From: Climacium dendroides
Lineage: Eukaryota; Streptophyta; Bryopsida; Hypnales; Climaciaceae
Reading direction: 5' to 3'
Length of the DNA stretch: 64,000 bases
Assembly: GCA_950106755.1 (NCBI GenBank)
Contig: OX467089.1
Location: 5,272,501 to 5,336,500, forward strand
Shown here: in pieces, positions 11,725 to 23,238 of the stretch
Numbering within the stretch: the first letter of the stretch is position 1
Layout of the letters: every line of letters begins with the position of its first letter
Position numbers and translations under genes: made by a program
The notes under the pieces: model-generated
Seen by the model: the letters and a program-made list of their open reading frames with translations, nothing else
The model's database searches: none
Told to the model about the DNA's origin: nothing

Positions 11725-12005
11725 TGGATTATCATTGAAGAGCATGATTCTAATTTCTACCTATTTGACCTTCCTCATTTGTACTTCCCTTGCATGTTTT
11801 TTCTCACTTTCTCAAACAAAGTACGACCCCGGCCATTTTTGCATGAACTTGGTCCACGTGGAAAAATTCAGTTACATTATTTTTTTAAAGAGGTGTCCAT
11901 GGGTTATCATCAAAGAGGGCGTTTCCAACTTCTATGTTAATTTCTTTTTCCATTTGCACTTCCATTGCCGTTTTTTTTCAACTTTCTCGGACAGTCCAGG
12001 TTTAA
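11725..12005. repeat. diverged direct repeat, two copies
   Basis: Two roughly 150-bp copies share the order TTATCAT...AGAG...TTCTA...TTTGNACTTCC...TTGC...TTTTTT...TCAACTTTCTC. They start near 11730 and 11903. They adjoin the 174-bp array. A 92-codon frame here follows the repeat and is not believed to be coding. Confidence 0.45.
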
Positions 12006-12033
12006 AAAAATAAATAAGTGACGCACATATTTC

Positions 12034-12960
12034 TCAATCAAGGCCAATTTAAATGGGCCCAACAAATTTGTCCACAAGTTTCAAATTTTTTTTGGTTGTG
12101 GGTTTGGTCAATGCATGTGTGGAAAAAATTAAATTAGTGACCCACATGTTTTTTTAAACGTAAACTCTTAAAATTGACTGTACTTTCTAGTACCAATGTC
12201 ATGAAATTCAATCAAGGCCAATTTAAATGGGCCCAACAAATTTGTCCACAAGTTCTAATTTTTTTTTGGTTGTGGATTTGGTCAATGCATGTGTGAAAAA
12301 AATTAAATTAGTGACCCACCTGTTTTTTTAAAACTAAACTCTTAAAATTGACTGTATTTTGTAGTACCAATGTCATGAAATTCAATCAAGGCCAATTTAA
12401 ATGGGCCCAACAAATTTATCCACAAGTTCTAATTTTTTTTTGGTTGTGGGTTTGGTCAATGCATGTGTGGAAAAAATTAAATTAGTGACCCACCTGTTTT
12501 TTTAAAACTAAACTCTTAAAATTGACTGTACTTTGTAGTACCAATGTCATGAAATTCAATCAAGGCCAATTTAAATGGGCCCAACAAATTTATCCACAAG
12601 TTTCAAATTTTTTTTTGGTTGTGGATTTGGTCAATGCATGTGTGAAAAAAATTAAATTAGTGACCCACATGTTTTTTTAAAACTAAACTCTTAAAATTGA
12701 CTGTATTTTGTAGTACCAATGTCATGAAATTCAATCAAGGCCAATTTAAATGGGCCCAACAAATTTGTCCACAAGTTCTAATTTTTTTTGGTTGTGGATT
12801 TGGTCAATGCATGTGTGGAAAAAATTAAATTAGTGACCCACATGTTTTTTTAAAGCTAAACTCTTAAAATTGACTGTACTTTGTAGTACCAACATCATGA
12901 AATTCAATCAAGGCCAATTTAGATGGGCTCAAAAAATTTGTCCACAAGTTCTAAATCACT
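12034..12960 (+). repeat. 174-bp tandem array, forward arm
   Basis: The block AAGGCCAATTT recurs at about 12040, 12213, 12388, 12562, 12737 and 12910, a period of 173-175 bp. Each unit includes GGGCCCAACAAATTT, a poly-T tract, TCAATGCATGTGTG and GTAGTACCAA. Copies are very similar. Satellite-like, noncoding. Confidence 0.85.
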
Positions 12961-13424
12961 TGAACTATACATCATCATATTTAACAATTTCTAGTTTCAT
13001 GTGACATTCATTATAATAGATTGAAATTGTTTCAATCAGAGTATAATGAATGTACTTAGTAGTAGCCTTATTAATAATTGTGATGTTGAGAGTCATAATT
13101 ATGATGTAGTTTCACCACAAATCGCTTAAAATAAATAACGCTTCATCATGAATTCAATTTACTAGCCTCAGTCATTATGATGTTGGTACCCATAATTACA
13201 ATTTAAGGTCACTACAAACTCCCATTAAGCGAATAACGCTTCACAATAAATATCTTAACACACTTCACAATCAAGCATTGTAATTCAAGGTACTAGTGAT
13301 GATATTCATAGTGTACTATGAATATAGTGGCATTGTACCAAACAAATGTTTACTAAATATTGTTGAGGTCAAAGTAAATCTACTTAATGATCATGGTTAG
13401 TAGTATGTAATGTTTTTCCAAATG
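12961..13424. other. unique AT-rich spacer between the two 174-bp arms
   Basis: About 460 bp between the oppositely oriented arrays. It holds short AT-rich inverted words (for example ATTCATTATA / TATAATGAAT near 13007-13053) but no gene. Confidence 0.5.
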
Positions 13425-14395
13425 CATTGACCAAATCCACATCCAAAAAAAATTTGAAACTTGTAGACAAATTTGTTGGGCCCATTTAAATTGGCCTTGA
13501 TTGAATTTCATGACATTGGTACTACAAAGTACAGTCAATTTTAAGAGTTTAGCTTTAATAAAACATGTGGGTCACTAATTTAATTTTTTCCACACATGCA
13601 TTGACCAAATCCACAACCAAAAAAAAATTAGAACTTGTGGACAAATTTGTTGGGCCCATTTAAATTGGCCTTGATTGAATTTCATGACATTGGTACTACA
13701 AAATACAGTCAATTTTAAGAGTTTACGTTTAAAAAAACATGTGGGTCACTAATTTAATTTTTTCCACACATGCATTGACCAAACCCACAACCAAAAAAAA
13801 ATTAGAACTTGTGGACAAATTTGTTGGGCCCATTTAAATTGGCCTTGATTGAATTTCATGACATTGGTACTACAAAGTACAGTCAATTTTAAGAGTTTAG
13901 TTTTAAAAAAACAGGTGGGTCACTAATTTAATTTTTTCCACACATGCATTGACCAAACCCACAACAAAAAAAAAATTAGAACTTGTGGACAAATTTGTTG
14001 GGCCCATTTAAATTGGCCTTGATTGAATTTCATGACATTGGTACTACAAAATACAGTCAATTTTAAGAGTTTAGTTTTAAAAAAACAGGTGGGTCACTAA
14101 TTTAATTTTTTCCACACATGCATTGACCAAACCCACAACCAAAAAAAAATTAGAACTTGTGGACAAATTTGTTGGGCCCATTTAAATTGGCCTTGATTGA
14201 ATTCCATGACATTGGTACTACAAAGTACAGTCAATTTTAAGAGTTTAGTTTTAAAAAAACAGGTGGGTCACTAATTTAATTTTTTCCACACATGCATTGA
14301 CCAAACCCACAACCAAAAAAAAATTAGAACTTGTGGACAAATTTGTTGGGCCCATTTAAATTGGCCTTGATTGAATTCCATGACATTATACCTAC
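13425..14395 (-). repeat. 174-bp tandem array, inverted arm
   Basis: The same unit as in 12034-12960, in reverse complement. TTGGCCTT recurs at about 13491, 13665, 13839, 14013, 14187 and 14361, a period of 174 bp. Together the two arms make a roughly 2.4-kb inverted repeat with six copies on each side. Confidence 0.85.
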
Positions 14396-14469
14396 CAAAA
14401 AGTGAAGTCAATTCTAAGAGTTTTGTTTTAATAAAACATGCAGGTTACCAATTTATGTTAGTAATGTGT

Positions 14470-14945
14470 GTAAATGCTCTAGGCACTAGAATGTGGTGTT
14501 TGCAGGACTTTGAAGTCAAGCAAAACTTAACGAAGTTGCTATTTTAAGTAGTTTAATATTTCCAAAAAAACTTTGTAAAGTCTAGTTTTAGCATCAAACA
14601 TCTATAGAGTACATTTCAAACAACTATAGAGTAGATTTTAAGAAGCCATATGTTCATTGGGGTTATACATGTTAGGCTTTGTAACCTCAAATCTTTTTGG
14701 TCACCAATTTTTTAGATTTGACTTCTGAAAAGAGGGTTGAAATTTTTTTGCAGTTTGAACACCTTCATGGTCAAACATTATAATCTTTCACTGTATAAGT
14801 GATATTGTTGTCTTTTCTTTTCTTATAAGATCTCTAATATGTGAAGTTTGAATTAGTATGGTTAAAATTTAACAAAAATTGAAACAACTTATGGAAATGT
14901 TGGCATTTTGTTCAATTTCAAAAAAATTCCAAGTTACTCAAAATA
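14470..14945 (+). repeat. dispersed repeat, copy 1 (inverted copy near 61.1-61.7 kb)
   Basis: Blocks in 14470-14945 recur in reverse complement at about 61090-61700 in the mirrored order. These include the poly-T/TTGAAAT tract, ATGGTCAAACATTATAATCT, CCCAATGAACATATGGCTTC-like and GATGCTAAAA-like words. Noncoding; family unknown. Confidence 0.5.
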
Positions 14946-15034
14946 GGCCTTAGCCTTTGTATCTCCGTTGATTCTAATTGATATTGATATCCATCTATGC
15001 GCACACCATGTCCACTTATCTTCCATTCAGAGAT

Positions 15035-15155
15035 CCTTGTGAGACACCCTTTCAATCTCGGTTCCGAGTATAGGCCCTGGGTATACGTTGTGCAGGTATC
15101 ATTTGTGAGACCCCCTCTCAAACTCGGATCTGAGTATAGGCCCAGGGTATCAAAC
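15035..15155 (+). repeat. direct repeat, two ~55-bp units
   Basis: GTGAGAC-CCCT-TC-AACTCGG-TCTGAGTATAGGCCC-GGGTAT occurs twice, near 15035 and near 15106. Noncoding. Confidence 0.5.
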
Positions 15156-15382
15156 AGATCAGGGGCGGGTATCAATTTGATCAGGGGCCACAATTCAATG
15201 AACGACGGAGTGACGATGGACGGAGTTCAACCATCGGTCGTCGGGTTTCCATCCCAGTCGTCGTCTCTTTCGTCCGAAGAGGGTCGGCTGCTGGCTGGTC
15301 GCCCAGAGGTGGCTTGCTTTTCTTCTCTACTGCCGTAATTTTCTTCTGTGCTGTCGGAGGTGGCTTGCTTTTCTTCTGTGCT

Positions 15383-16005
15383 GTTGGAGGTGGCTTGTTT
15401 TTTCTCTGTACTGTCGGACAGACACGAGTTCTTCAGTGGCACTTTTTGTTTGTGAGAGTTTGGGTTGCGATTCAGGGTGGAGCACATTTTGAGGGTTTAG
15501 GGTTGTCATTCAGTTCCGAGGCTTCTCTTCACGGAGGTGGCTTGCTTTTCTTCTGTATTGTCGGACACACGAGTTCTTTAGTGGCGCTTTTTGTTTGTGA
15601 GAGTTTGGGTTGTGATTCAGGGCGGAGCATGTTCTGAGGGTTTAGGGTTGTCATTCAGTTCCAAGGCTTGTTCTTCACGGAGGTGGCTTGCTTTTCTTTT
15701 GTATTGTCGGACACACGAGTTCTTTAGTGGAGCTTTTTGTTTGTGAGAGTTTGGATTGTGATTCAGGGCGGAGCATGTTTTGAGGGTTTAGGGTTGTCAT
15801 TCAGTTCCAAGGCTTGTTCTTCACGGAGGTGGCTTGCTTTTCTTCTGTATTGTCGGACACACGAGTTCTTTAGTGGCGCTTTTTGTTTGTGAGAGTGTAG
15901 GTTGTGATTCAGGGTGGAGCACGTTCTGGGGGTTTAGGGTTGTCATTCAGTTCCGAGGCTTGCTCTTCACGGAGGTGGCTGCTTTTCTTCTGTACTGTCG
16001 GACAC
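15383..16005 (+). repeat. 146-bp tandem array carrying a TTTAGGG word
   Basis: Units start at about 15383, 15531, 15677, 15822 and 15969, a period of 145-148 bp. Each full unit holds GGAGGTGGCTTGCTTTTCTT, GTCGGACA, GAGTTCTT, TTTTTGTTTGTGAGAGT and GAGGGTTTAGGGTTGTCATT. Hydrophobic frames across the array look spurious. Confidence 0.75.
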
Positions 16006-16089
16006 ACATGAGGACCTGCGTTTTGAAGCAATTTCCCGGCCTGATTGCTTCAATCAGTTACGGTAGAGGAGTTGTGTTTTGAAGGAGCT

Positions 16090-17806
16090 CACGGTCGGGG
16101 TTGAAGCTGCTGAAGAAGACGTCCGGGTTCAAATCTGCAAGGTCTTCTAATTGTGGCAGGTGAGCACTTCGGGTTTTCTTTTCTGATGATTAGGTCAACA
16201 TGCGCAACTTCTCTCGCAGAGCTCGTGCAATTCGTAGTCCATGACTGACGAGGGAATTTCATTGTACGCCAAGGTTTCGTAATGCATCTGTCGCTACATT
16301 GCTGAGGCAATTTTTCGGTTGCCCCCCAGGCCATGCAGGCATTTTCATTGATGCTAGTGCTTTGCCTGTGCACCGAATCCCCGACGCTCTTGCCATCTCC
16401 TGATGGAATGTGTGAGGTTCTAGACTGAGTTGCCATAGAACGTGCTAGACAGTCGTAGATTGAACCCGTGCATAAGATGAAAGAGATTGGATTGCAGCGT
16501 GAATGAATTCAGTGTGCGAGCTTTGTAGAGGTCGATGTCTTTTGCTTTGAGGGACTCGGCTATGTGCAGTGCATGTTTTTTCCCGAAAGAAATGAAGCCA
16601 GCATCCTGTTTTTTGAGTTGTCCTGGAGCGGAGAGGAGCGGAGCGTGTGATGTTGCACTGTTTTTGGCTATAGTGTCAAAGCTAAAGGCACTGGACGTTT
16701 GTTGTTCCAAGTTTCATGTTTCATTTCTGTATTTCATTGCTTTTCAAACTTGTTGTGTAAGCTGCCATTTTGAAGGATGGATTATATTCATTGGCAGAGC
16801 ATTGACGTCTCAAAGACTATGTTTGTTATTTTATTCAGGAATCAATTAATGAGGAGGTGAATTGCAGTTTCAGCATTCAGCTAGCTTCGGAATTTGATTT
16901 TTTCTTGTTTTCAGTCCAGATTCCATTCCTGCCTTTCCTTGATTTTAATCATAGGTATATCCTTAACCAATTCACTTCCAGGTCTATCTGAGCTTAGGTT
17001 TGCTTAGGGTCTGTATGTGTTTTGGAATTTGTGTGAGAAATCCTGGAGAAGTTCAGAAGCAGACTTGCCCTTAAAACCCTAAAATATGACAGAATGCAAA
17101 TCAGCGCGAGCCGCGCTGATTTGACAATATACTATCTTGGAAGCCAGAAAAATTTGACAAGCTAGGTAGACTACAGGATAAGTAGCTCAAGGATCACAGT
17201 GATTAGTTGGAGTCTGTCACCTGAAACAAAGAACTGCATATCAACGCGAGCCGCGCTGATCTGCAATGTCGCCCTCAAAACATAAACTGACTAATTTCAT
17301 ATAATTGAAATACAATCTAGGAATTCCACTACGTTAATATCTCCCGACAAGCGAATCAGAGCAACCCACTCTCAATTGTAGAAGCACAACTCCATAGTAT
17401 TTAAGAACCCTGCACCGCTGATTAGCGCGAGACGCGTTGATCCGCAACGTCTCTCTTGTAAAAACAGACAACCTAAGAGAAAATAAAATGAACCCAAATA
17501 CATGAATTCCACAACGCAAATATATAACAACTGAACACATCAGCGCGATCCGCGCTGATTCGTTAAGTCTTGCCGTAAAAGATAAGAAAGCCAAATAATT
17601 GAGGTCATCGGAATAGAGAACCAAACCCAATAGAAACTAACCTCACCTTCATAAGTAGGAAATACATCAACATCTATAATAGACAAGCAATGTAACAAGG
17701 CCGAAAACAACAATCTACAAACCGAACGCAGATCAGCGCGACTCGCGCTGATCTGACAAGTGCATTCATAACAAGCCACCTGACATATTATTATTCTACT
17801 CGCAGA
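16090..17806 (+). other. putative leader exon and leader intron of the unit A large gene
   Basis: A CAG/GTGAGC donor-like site lies at 16158/16159, and a pyrimidine-rich tract ending in CAG lies at 17803-17805, directly before the ATG at 17807. This suggests a noncoding first exon ending near 16158 and a ~1.6-kb leader intron. The intron contains all the upstream family-A palindromes. Splicing is inferred from the sites only. Confidence 0.4.
17101..17751. repeat. family-A palindrome cluster in the leader intron of the unit A large gene
   Basis: Five palindromes lie at 17101-17119, 17241-17259, 17422-17440 (degenerate), 17540-17558 and 17733-17751. Spacing is 120-190 bp. All keep the TCAGCGCGA / CGCGCTGA layout with small changes. 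The last lies 56 bp before the ATG. Confidence 0.8.
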
Positions 17807-19261
17807 ATGGATCAACACAGAGAAGCACTGGAAATGTACTTTGACAGATGTGATATTCAGTACCCTGAAGACCCCAACGAGACAGATGGATCCCTCATCG
17901 AGGGCGAGTACTGGGAGTTTAAACATCCGGATAGGGTTGAAGTGTGGGGATTCCATATGATCCCCTTCAGAAACAATTTCTGCTTCGCGTACAAGTTCAA
18001 GAACGCGCAGGTGTTTCTAAACCTCTCCTACGAGGAGATGGTAAAAGATCTAGAAACAGACACCCTCCCCATGGTTAGAGTGAAGTGTGTGACAACGTTT
18101 CCCAACGTTGCCCCTCAAGACCAGTACCACTTCACAATCTGCCTAAACTCCATCCTCATTCCGTATGTGATGACACCCCTCCTCGCAAGCCTAGAACCCA
18201 CGCCGTTCCGGGACGAAATAAAGGAGTTGGAGAAAAAAATCGATAACAATGAGTGGCAGAATTCAGATGGCACGCCCTTAAACCACAAGAAGCTCTGCAG
18301 CAAGATCCGTGCCTTGTTCAAGGACTTCGATCAACTCAAAGGGAAGGTGGCAATGCAGACCGAGTTAAGCAGGCCGAGATCTGTCTCAGTGGACACCTCC
18401 AGACAGGGTGTGAGTCAGGGCTCCAGACTCAACAGCACGCAGGAATCTGGAGGCGCTCGCGGAACCAGAAATTCGAGAAAGCCGGTAGAGAAAACCCCGG
18501 AAAATAAGAAAGGGAAGAAAAGTAATTCCTCCCCGTCCGTGCAGGCACCTCTGGCAAGGTCCTCTGAGGTATCTGAAGTTGCGGAGGCAAGTTACGTCGA
18601 CGAGATGGCACATGTCCCTCATTCTCGAGCAACGGAAAGAAAGCCAGACTATGAAGAAGTAAGCAAAGTGTACAAGAAGTTCTGGACCACTTGTGAGGAC
18701 GCCTACATCTTCAAGATTGATGACAAGAAAGAGATTGACATCTCTCAACTAGTCCCACCTCCGGCAACATTCAACATCCGCTCGAAGGAGGACCGAATCG
18801 TCGAGGATTTAGTGAACTGGCTACTAAATATGCCCGACAAGAGCACGAGACAAACGCTCTGCGTCATGCCGGTTGGATACAATGAAAAACCGAAGGAGTG
18901 GGCAGAGATTGAAAAAGGCGATTTCTACATCATCAATGGGCAGCACAGCGTCGCCGCCAAAAAGTGGATGATGGATGACGCCAACAAGGTAGACCGCACG
19001 GAGAGGGAACACTTCCGGAAATGGAAGTGCTTCGTGGTCTGGTCAAATGACGCAGAGAAGCTCAGGCTCATTTCTGCGTTCTACAATAGGACAAACCATT
19101 TCCAGGTTGTGCAGCCATCATGGGCAACGAATATCCTTGGAGCGCGATCAGTGTGGGAGGCTATGGGGAAGCCAAGAAATCCTACGCAGGCAGCGTCCGT
19201 CGGGGCCAGCACGGCTACAAGACGCACGGTTGAAGCAAGAAGAAACAGAGAGTCCTTTCAG
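17807..19261 (+). CDS. unit A large gene, exon 1: ParB-like domain
   Basis: 485 codons from ATG 17807 to a CAG/GTATGT donor, phase 0. Residues ~190-265 are S/R/K-rich and disordered (EKTPENKKGKKSNSS). The C-terminal third holds IINGQHSVAAKKW at about residues 375-387. This matches the ParB/sulfiredoxin-like signature (I-x-G-H/Q-x-R-x-x-A-A) that binds nucleotide in ParB proteins. It is followed by KWKCFVVWSND and ISAFYNRTNHFQ. The equivalent exon of unit B aligns here (KWTCEIIWS..., VMP...). In prokaryotes and phages ParB-like domains are often fused to DNA methyltransferases, which agrees with the next exon. The ParB call rests on one motif and the fusion partner. Confidence 0.55.
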
Positions 19262-19274
19262 GTATGTATGCATT

Positions 19275-19293
19275 TCAGCGCGGTTCGCGCTGA
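19275..19293. repeat. family-A palindrome, intron 1
   Basis: TCAGCGCGG-T-TCGCGCTGA, 14 bp downstream of the donor of intron 1 (19262-19382). Unit B has its own-family palindromes in the intron at the same coding position. Confidence 0.8.
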
Positions 19294-19382
19294 TGTGTCA
19301 AGTTTGGCTCAAGTCAACTAGCAATGCCAATTCAAAGATCATTAAACCACCTTGTCTAATAAGTGTTGTGCACGATCCTCAG

Positions 19383-20729
19383 GACTTCGAGAAAGCCGTC
19401 TTCTTGCGGTTCTCGATGATTGACGTGAACAAGAACCTCCGAATCGCAAAGACAAAGTCGAAAGAGGAGAAGCTGAAGCTCACGAATGAGCTCAAGCTAA
19501 TCACGGCCCCAGAGGAAGTGTACAAGCTCTGGAGCGAGGTTATCACTACGGCCGCATTCGGAGAGCTCATCAACCCAGATACGCGGAGAACGTTCAATGC
19601 AAGGGAAGGATGGAACCCAGATAACTGCCTTCTCAACCGAGAATTCTTCAAGCATCTGGGAAACCTGAGCTATGACGAATTGGCGACACTCGCCAAGCAT
19701 ATGCTGAACCAGACAGGAGAGAAACGCACCTTGCCTTATTCGAAGGTGACGGTGAACGCCGTGTCGTCTGTGCTGCAGAGTTGCTATACCGCCAGGGAGT
19801 GGTCGGAGAGGCGGAAGCGCAAGCACTTGGTGAAGAAAGAGCTTCACCAAATCGATCCTGAGCTTGGACTTATGAATGCCAAGAACGAAATCATCAAGGA
19901 CAATTGGAAAGCATTCAAGACGTCACGAATGTTTTCCAGAGCCACGATGGACGTGCTCCTCGACCGACCTAGAGAGGCCTACTTCGGGAGAGCAAAATCT
20001 GTCAGCCAAAAGAATAAGACTTGTGCGGAGCTCTCCCCACAAGCATTCAAATTTTTCAACGTATTTCTTCATCACAAGAATAAATTTGAGAAACCTACGG
20101 CCAAGGGTTATTACCGCCCATACGTTGAAAGCACTAATAGTTTCATGGAGTGGCCAGCGAGAGCATGGGATCCAGACACGTCGAAGAGAATGGCGTTGGG
20201 CGTGATCGACTTCAGGACATTACCTGGAGTCGAGAATAAAGGGAGCTCCACTGTGGACAGCCCTTACTTCAAGGAAGTAATGATGTCACTCCGCAAGATG
20301 CACGACCCGGTACTTCAGAATGTTCCCTCCTAGCTCTTTATTTGCGGCGATGAGAAGGAACAGGCACAGGTCCTGCACTTCGTGGAGTCTGACCAGATTC
20401 TATCTTCCTTCTTATTGGACTACTCCACGTACAATGCGGGAAAGAATGACCGCCTCGGAGATATTTCGGCGTCGAATAAGCCGCCGAAGGTGTTTCTGGT
20501 GTTTCTTCAGCATCCCAGCAACGCAATTGGAGTGGGTATTCCAGAGCAGTACGAATGTCCGGACTCCAATCGGTACGTGAAGGCACGTGCCTACAGCGAG
20601 CTCGAATATCGGCTCCACAGCTTGGAGTTGCGCATGGAGTTCTATTTGTGGCTCGTGAAGAGTTTCTGTGCTCCAGGGGGTTGCATCTTCTCCTGTTTTG
20701 CGGGAGGCAAACTTACATGCGCTGCAGTG
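19383..20729 (+). pseudogene. unit A large gene, exon 2: helical region and DNA-methyltransferase-like block
   Basis: 449 codons in phase 0 between AG acceptor 19381-19382 and donor GTATGT at 20730. One in-frame TAG (20331-20333) breaks it; Gln (CAG) is the likely original. The first ~300 residues are helical and basic, starting DFEKAVFLRFS. The end reads FCAPGGCIFSCFAGGKLTCA, and the next exon continues YAVGFAVESPNWEKI. The order PGG-x-V/I-x-x-x-F-x-G ... A-A ... G-x-x-x-E is that of motif I and the following strand in beta-class N6A/N4C DNA methyltransferases. The usual D-P-F-x-G-S-G-T has become S-C-F-A-G-G-K-L, so SAM binding may be lost. No clear DPPY is visible. Confidence 0.5.
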
Positions 20730-20749
20730 GTATGTCCCTTAACTGCCGA

Positions 20750-20833
20750 TCAACGTGACTAGCGCTGATTCGTTTCCTTCCTCTTCAATTTCATGGTTTG
20801 ACGCACTCGTCAATTCAGCGCGAGTCGCGCTGA
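20750..20833. repeat. family-A palindromes, intron 2 (one strong, one degenerate)
   Basis: The intron 20730-20884 holds a good palindrome at 20815-20833 flanked by CAAT/ATTG, so the symmetry extends to about 27 bp. A decayed copy (ATCAACGTGACTAGCGCTGAT) lies near 20750-20769. Confidence 0.75.
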
Positions 20834-20884
20834 ATTGTCACTGTCTACAATTGTATTCTAACCCTCTGCTTCTCTCCCTTGCAG

Positions 20885-22291
20885 ATGTCATCTGTAGACG
20901 TGTACGCTGTTGGATTCGCAGTGGAATCCCCTAACTGGGAGAAAATCTGTTCGAAGGCCTACACATTGGATAAGGCAGATTTTCTCGACACTGGGTATCC
21001 CATCCAGAGTGGTGAAGGTCCCAGTTCCTCCTCCAAGCGGAAATTGAGATCAAGTCAGGAGTCTCCAACCAGAAAGAAGGCGGCTCCAGTCTACGATGAT
21101 GTAGAAGACATTTCCACCGATGAGGAGGAAGACGACATTATGGAAATGGATGATCATAATGTAGGCATTGAAGAGATGCCCACACCAACGAGACGACATA
21201 CCGACGTACCGGGGTTGTCTGCTTCATCCATGCTTCCGCCCTTATCGCAGATGCCGCGGACGCCCACTCCTTCTGGACGGCCACAGAAGAAGAGGAAGGC
21301 AGATCCCATCACCAGTGTCGTCCAGCAGCTGGCTGAAATTCAAAAGTCGACCACAGAATCTCTGGCGGCTCTGCAAAAGCAGACGGAGAATTCACAGAAG
21401 CAAACGAAGCTAGCGTTGGCTCAAATGAGAGCGGACAATGCAAACGAGCGGCTGTTGAACATGGAGATGCACCAGCAGAACACGGACTGGATGAAGGAAG
21501 AGTCCCGGAGGAACAGGGAGATCATACAGTTGTTGATGTCGAGGGTCGGAATCCAACCTCTTGCTGAGCTACAGCCCGCGACGCAGTCGCCTCCGCTGAT
21601 GCTGCAAGGCCAACCCTCCAGTTCCAACATCAACAATGCCTCAAGCCCGGTGCACTCGGACAATGCGCCTCCACCTCTTCCTAGTGCGGATCCTGTCTCG
21701 ATGCCACTCCCGCCGGTAGAGGAAGCTCCAGAGGCCATTGAACGGAGTCGTGTCGACGTCGGCGAGGGAGACACCGCAATGGAGGGCGTTGGCATTGCGC
21801 GCATCCTGCTAGTGGATGATTCCGGGCCTACGCAAGCAAGTTCTGACCAATCCACCGAGGAACCACGTGCAGGTTGTGCCCAATGACCATTCAGTGTCCT
21901 GTGTGTAGTCTCAGCGCGACTCGCGTTGAATTGTATTGTAGTCTTTGGGCTAGAGATTCAATTGTAGATACAACATGCCGACTAGAAGCAATTCAGGTGG
22001 TACAGAAAATGTAGGACTAGTTTTGTAAATTAAAACTCATTTCATGAAATTGTAATAAATGGATTTCTCACGAAAACTATTTTTCCTGATTCATGAATCG
22101 CAGGCCACCTGAATGTCGATTGCTTGCCTGAGAAAGGCCCTCCTGTTGTCGCACATTCTCTTCTACCAATGCCTTCACTACACCCGAACGTAGATGAGGC
22201 ACAACCAATGGATGAGCAATCGGTACTTCCTAGACCTACACTATTGGCAATGGAAAATCAAGATGAACCTTCAGGTTCTACGCGGAGGAAG
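20885..22291 (+). CDS. unit A large gene, exons 3-4: methyltransferase tail, acidic and coiled-coil linker
   Basis: Exon 3 is 20885-21872 (AG acceptor; weak donor GTTGTG, phase 1). Exon 4 is 22104-22291 (donor GTAAAA, phase 0). Exon 3 starts with the strand GFAVESPNWEKICSKAY that completes the methyltransferase-like fold. Next comes a basic patch (KRKLRSSQESPTRKKA), an acidic run (STDEEEDDIMEMDD), a KKRKAD nuclear-type signal, and a coiled coil of ~70 residues (VVQQLAEIQK ... RREI-type heptads). The rest is Pro/Ser-rich. The unit B gene has the same order, including the R-R-x-R-E-I/M-x-x-L/I coiled-coil end. No in-frame stop in these exons. Confidence 0.5.
21911..21929. repeat. family-A palindrome, intron 3
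   Basis: TCAGCGCGA-C-TCGCGTTGA in the intron 21873-22103; one arm carries a single transition. Confidence 0.75.
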
Positions 22292-22414
22292 GTAAAATGC
22301 GCCCTCTTGTTCTGATGGACTCATTACTCTTCTACCTTCATTTTGAGCAATGATGCCTCCTAGAATTCGTGTCATTTGGCGTGACTGGACACGATTGCTG
22401 CCGTTTGTTACCAG

Positions 22415-23229
22415 GGGTCCGATCTGCAGGGCTTTGATAAGGGATCCTCGGAGGGAGTCCATAGGTCATTGAGATCCGGGATGGCAGGGAAGTGGTTGAA
22501 CGTCATCCTGGACCTCAATGGCATTCTATGTGTCACAGAAGATTGGAAGTCCAAGGGGTCAGGGAATGCGTACAACCAGAAGTCGGAGCCACACTCGGCC
22601 ACAATCGGGGCCATTGTAGGACCGAAGGCTGTCTACGTCAGGCCCAACTGCTCCGCGTTCTTGAAGGAGTTAGGCAGGATAGCATTCATCTCAGTGTGGA
22701 GTTCCATGAAGAAGTCCACCACTGATGAGATCTGCGCTTATCTGTTCCGAGATGGAGGGTTGCCCTTCCATGTTCTCGGGTAGGACGCATGCAAAACGTT
22801 GAAGCGCTGGGATGGAGCCGGCACGTGGATCCCCTATAAGGAACCGGGAACCGACAAAGCATTGTTCCTCAAGAACCTAGACGTGCTTTTCGCCGACTCC
22901 CGAACCAACTTCACTCCTGACAATACAGTCGTAGTCGACGACAGCCGCCGGAAGCACATCATGAACAAACCGGAAAATGTTGTAGTTTCGGAGTCCTGGA
23001 GTAACAAGGGCAATGGAGACAAGGACACGTTCCTGCTCGGGGTTCTACTTCCTTGGTTTCAACAGTTGCACCGAAGCCAGGACATGGGACTCAAAGCGTT
23101 CAGGAAAGCGAAGAAGTGGAAAATCGGGCAAAAAATGTTGTGCGAGGAAAGGAATCGTCGAGAGTACGACGAGCTCATGAAGGTGGTTCGGGGGTCGCCT
23201 AGTGGCACTAGATAGCTGACCCACTAGAG
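22415..23229 (+). pseudogene. unit A large gene, exon 5: FCP1-like HAD phosphatase domain
   Basis: The exon follows acceptor CAG at 22412-22414. It contains the HAD/FCP1 (NIF-type) signatures in order. Motif I is VILDLNGIL: the nucleophile Asp is kept but the second Asp of D-x-D is Asn. Next are RPNCSAFLKEL, the block ISVWSSM standing for the motif II Ser/Thr, FHVLG(stop)DACK where the FCP1 family has GQ-E/D-x-C, and NTVVVDDSRRKHIMNKPEN as motif IV. TAG at 22781-22783 splits it. TAG also occurs at 23213-23215 and 23225-23227. All fit CAG-to-TAG. FCP1-like enzymes remove phosphate from Ser/Thr, typically on the RNA polymerase II tail; activity here is doubtful. The junction to the next exon is not in phase with the obvious donor (GTATGC at 23230). 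Confidence 0.6.
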
Positions 23230-23238
23230 GTATGCGAT

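Noticed and set aside
15314..16082. Hydrophobic plus-strand frames (Phe/Val/Gly-rich)
   Set aside because: They follow the 146-bp tandem repeat and repeat with it; no independent coding evidence.
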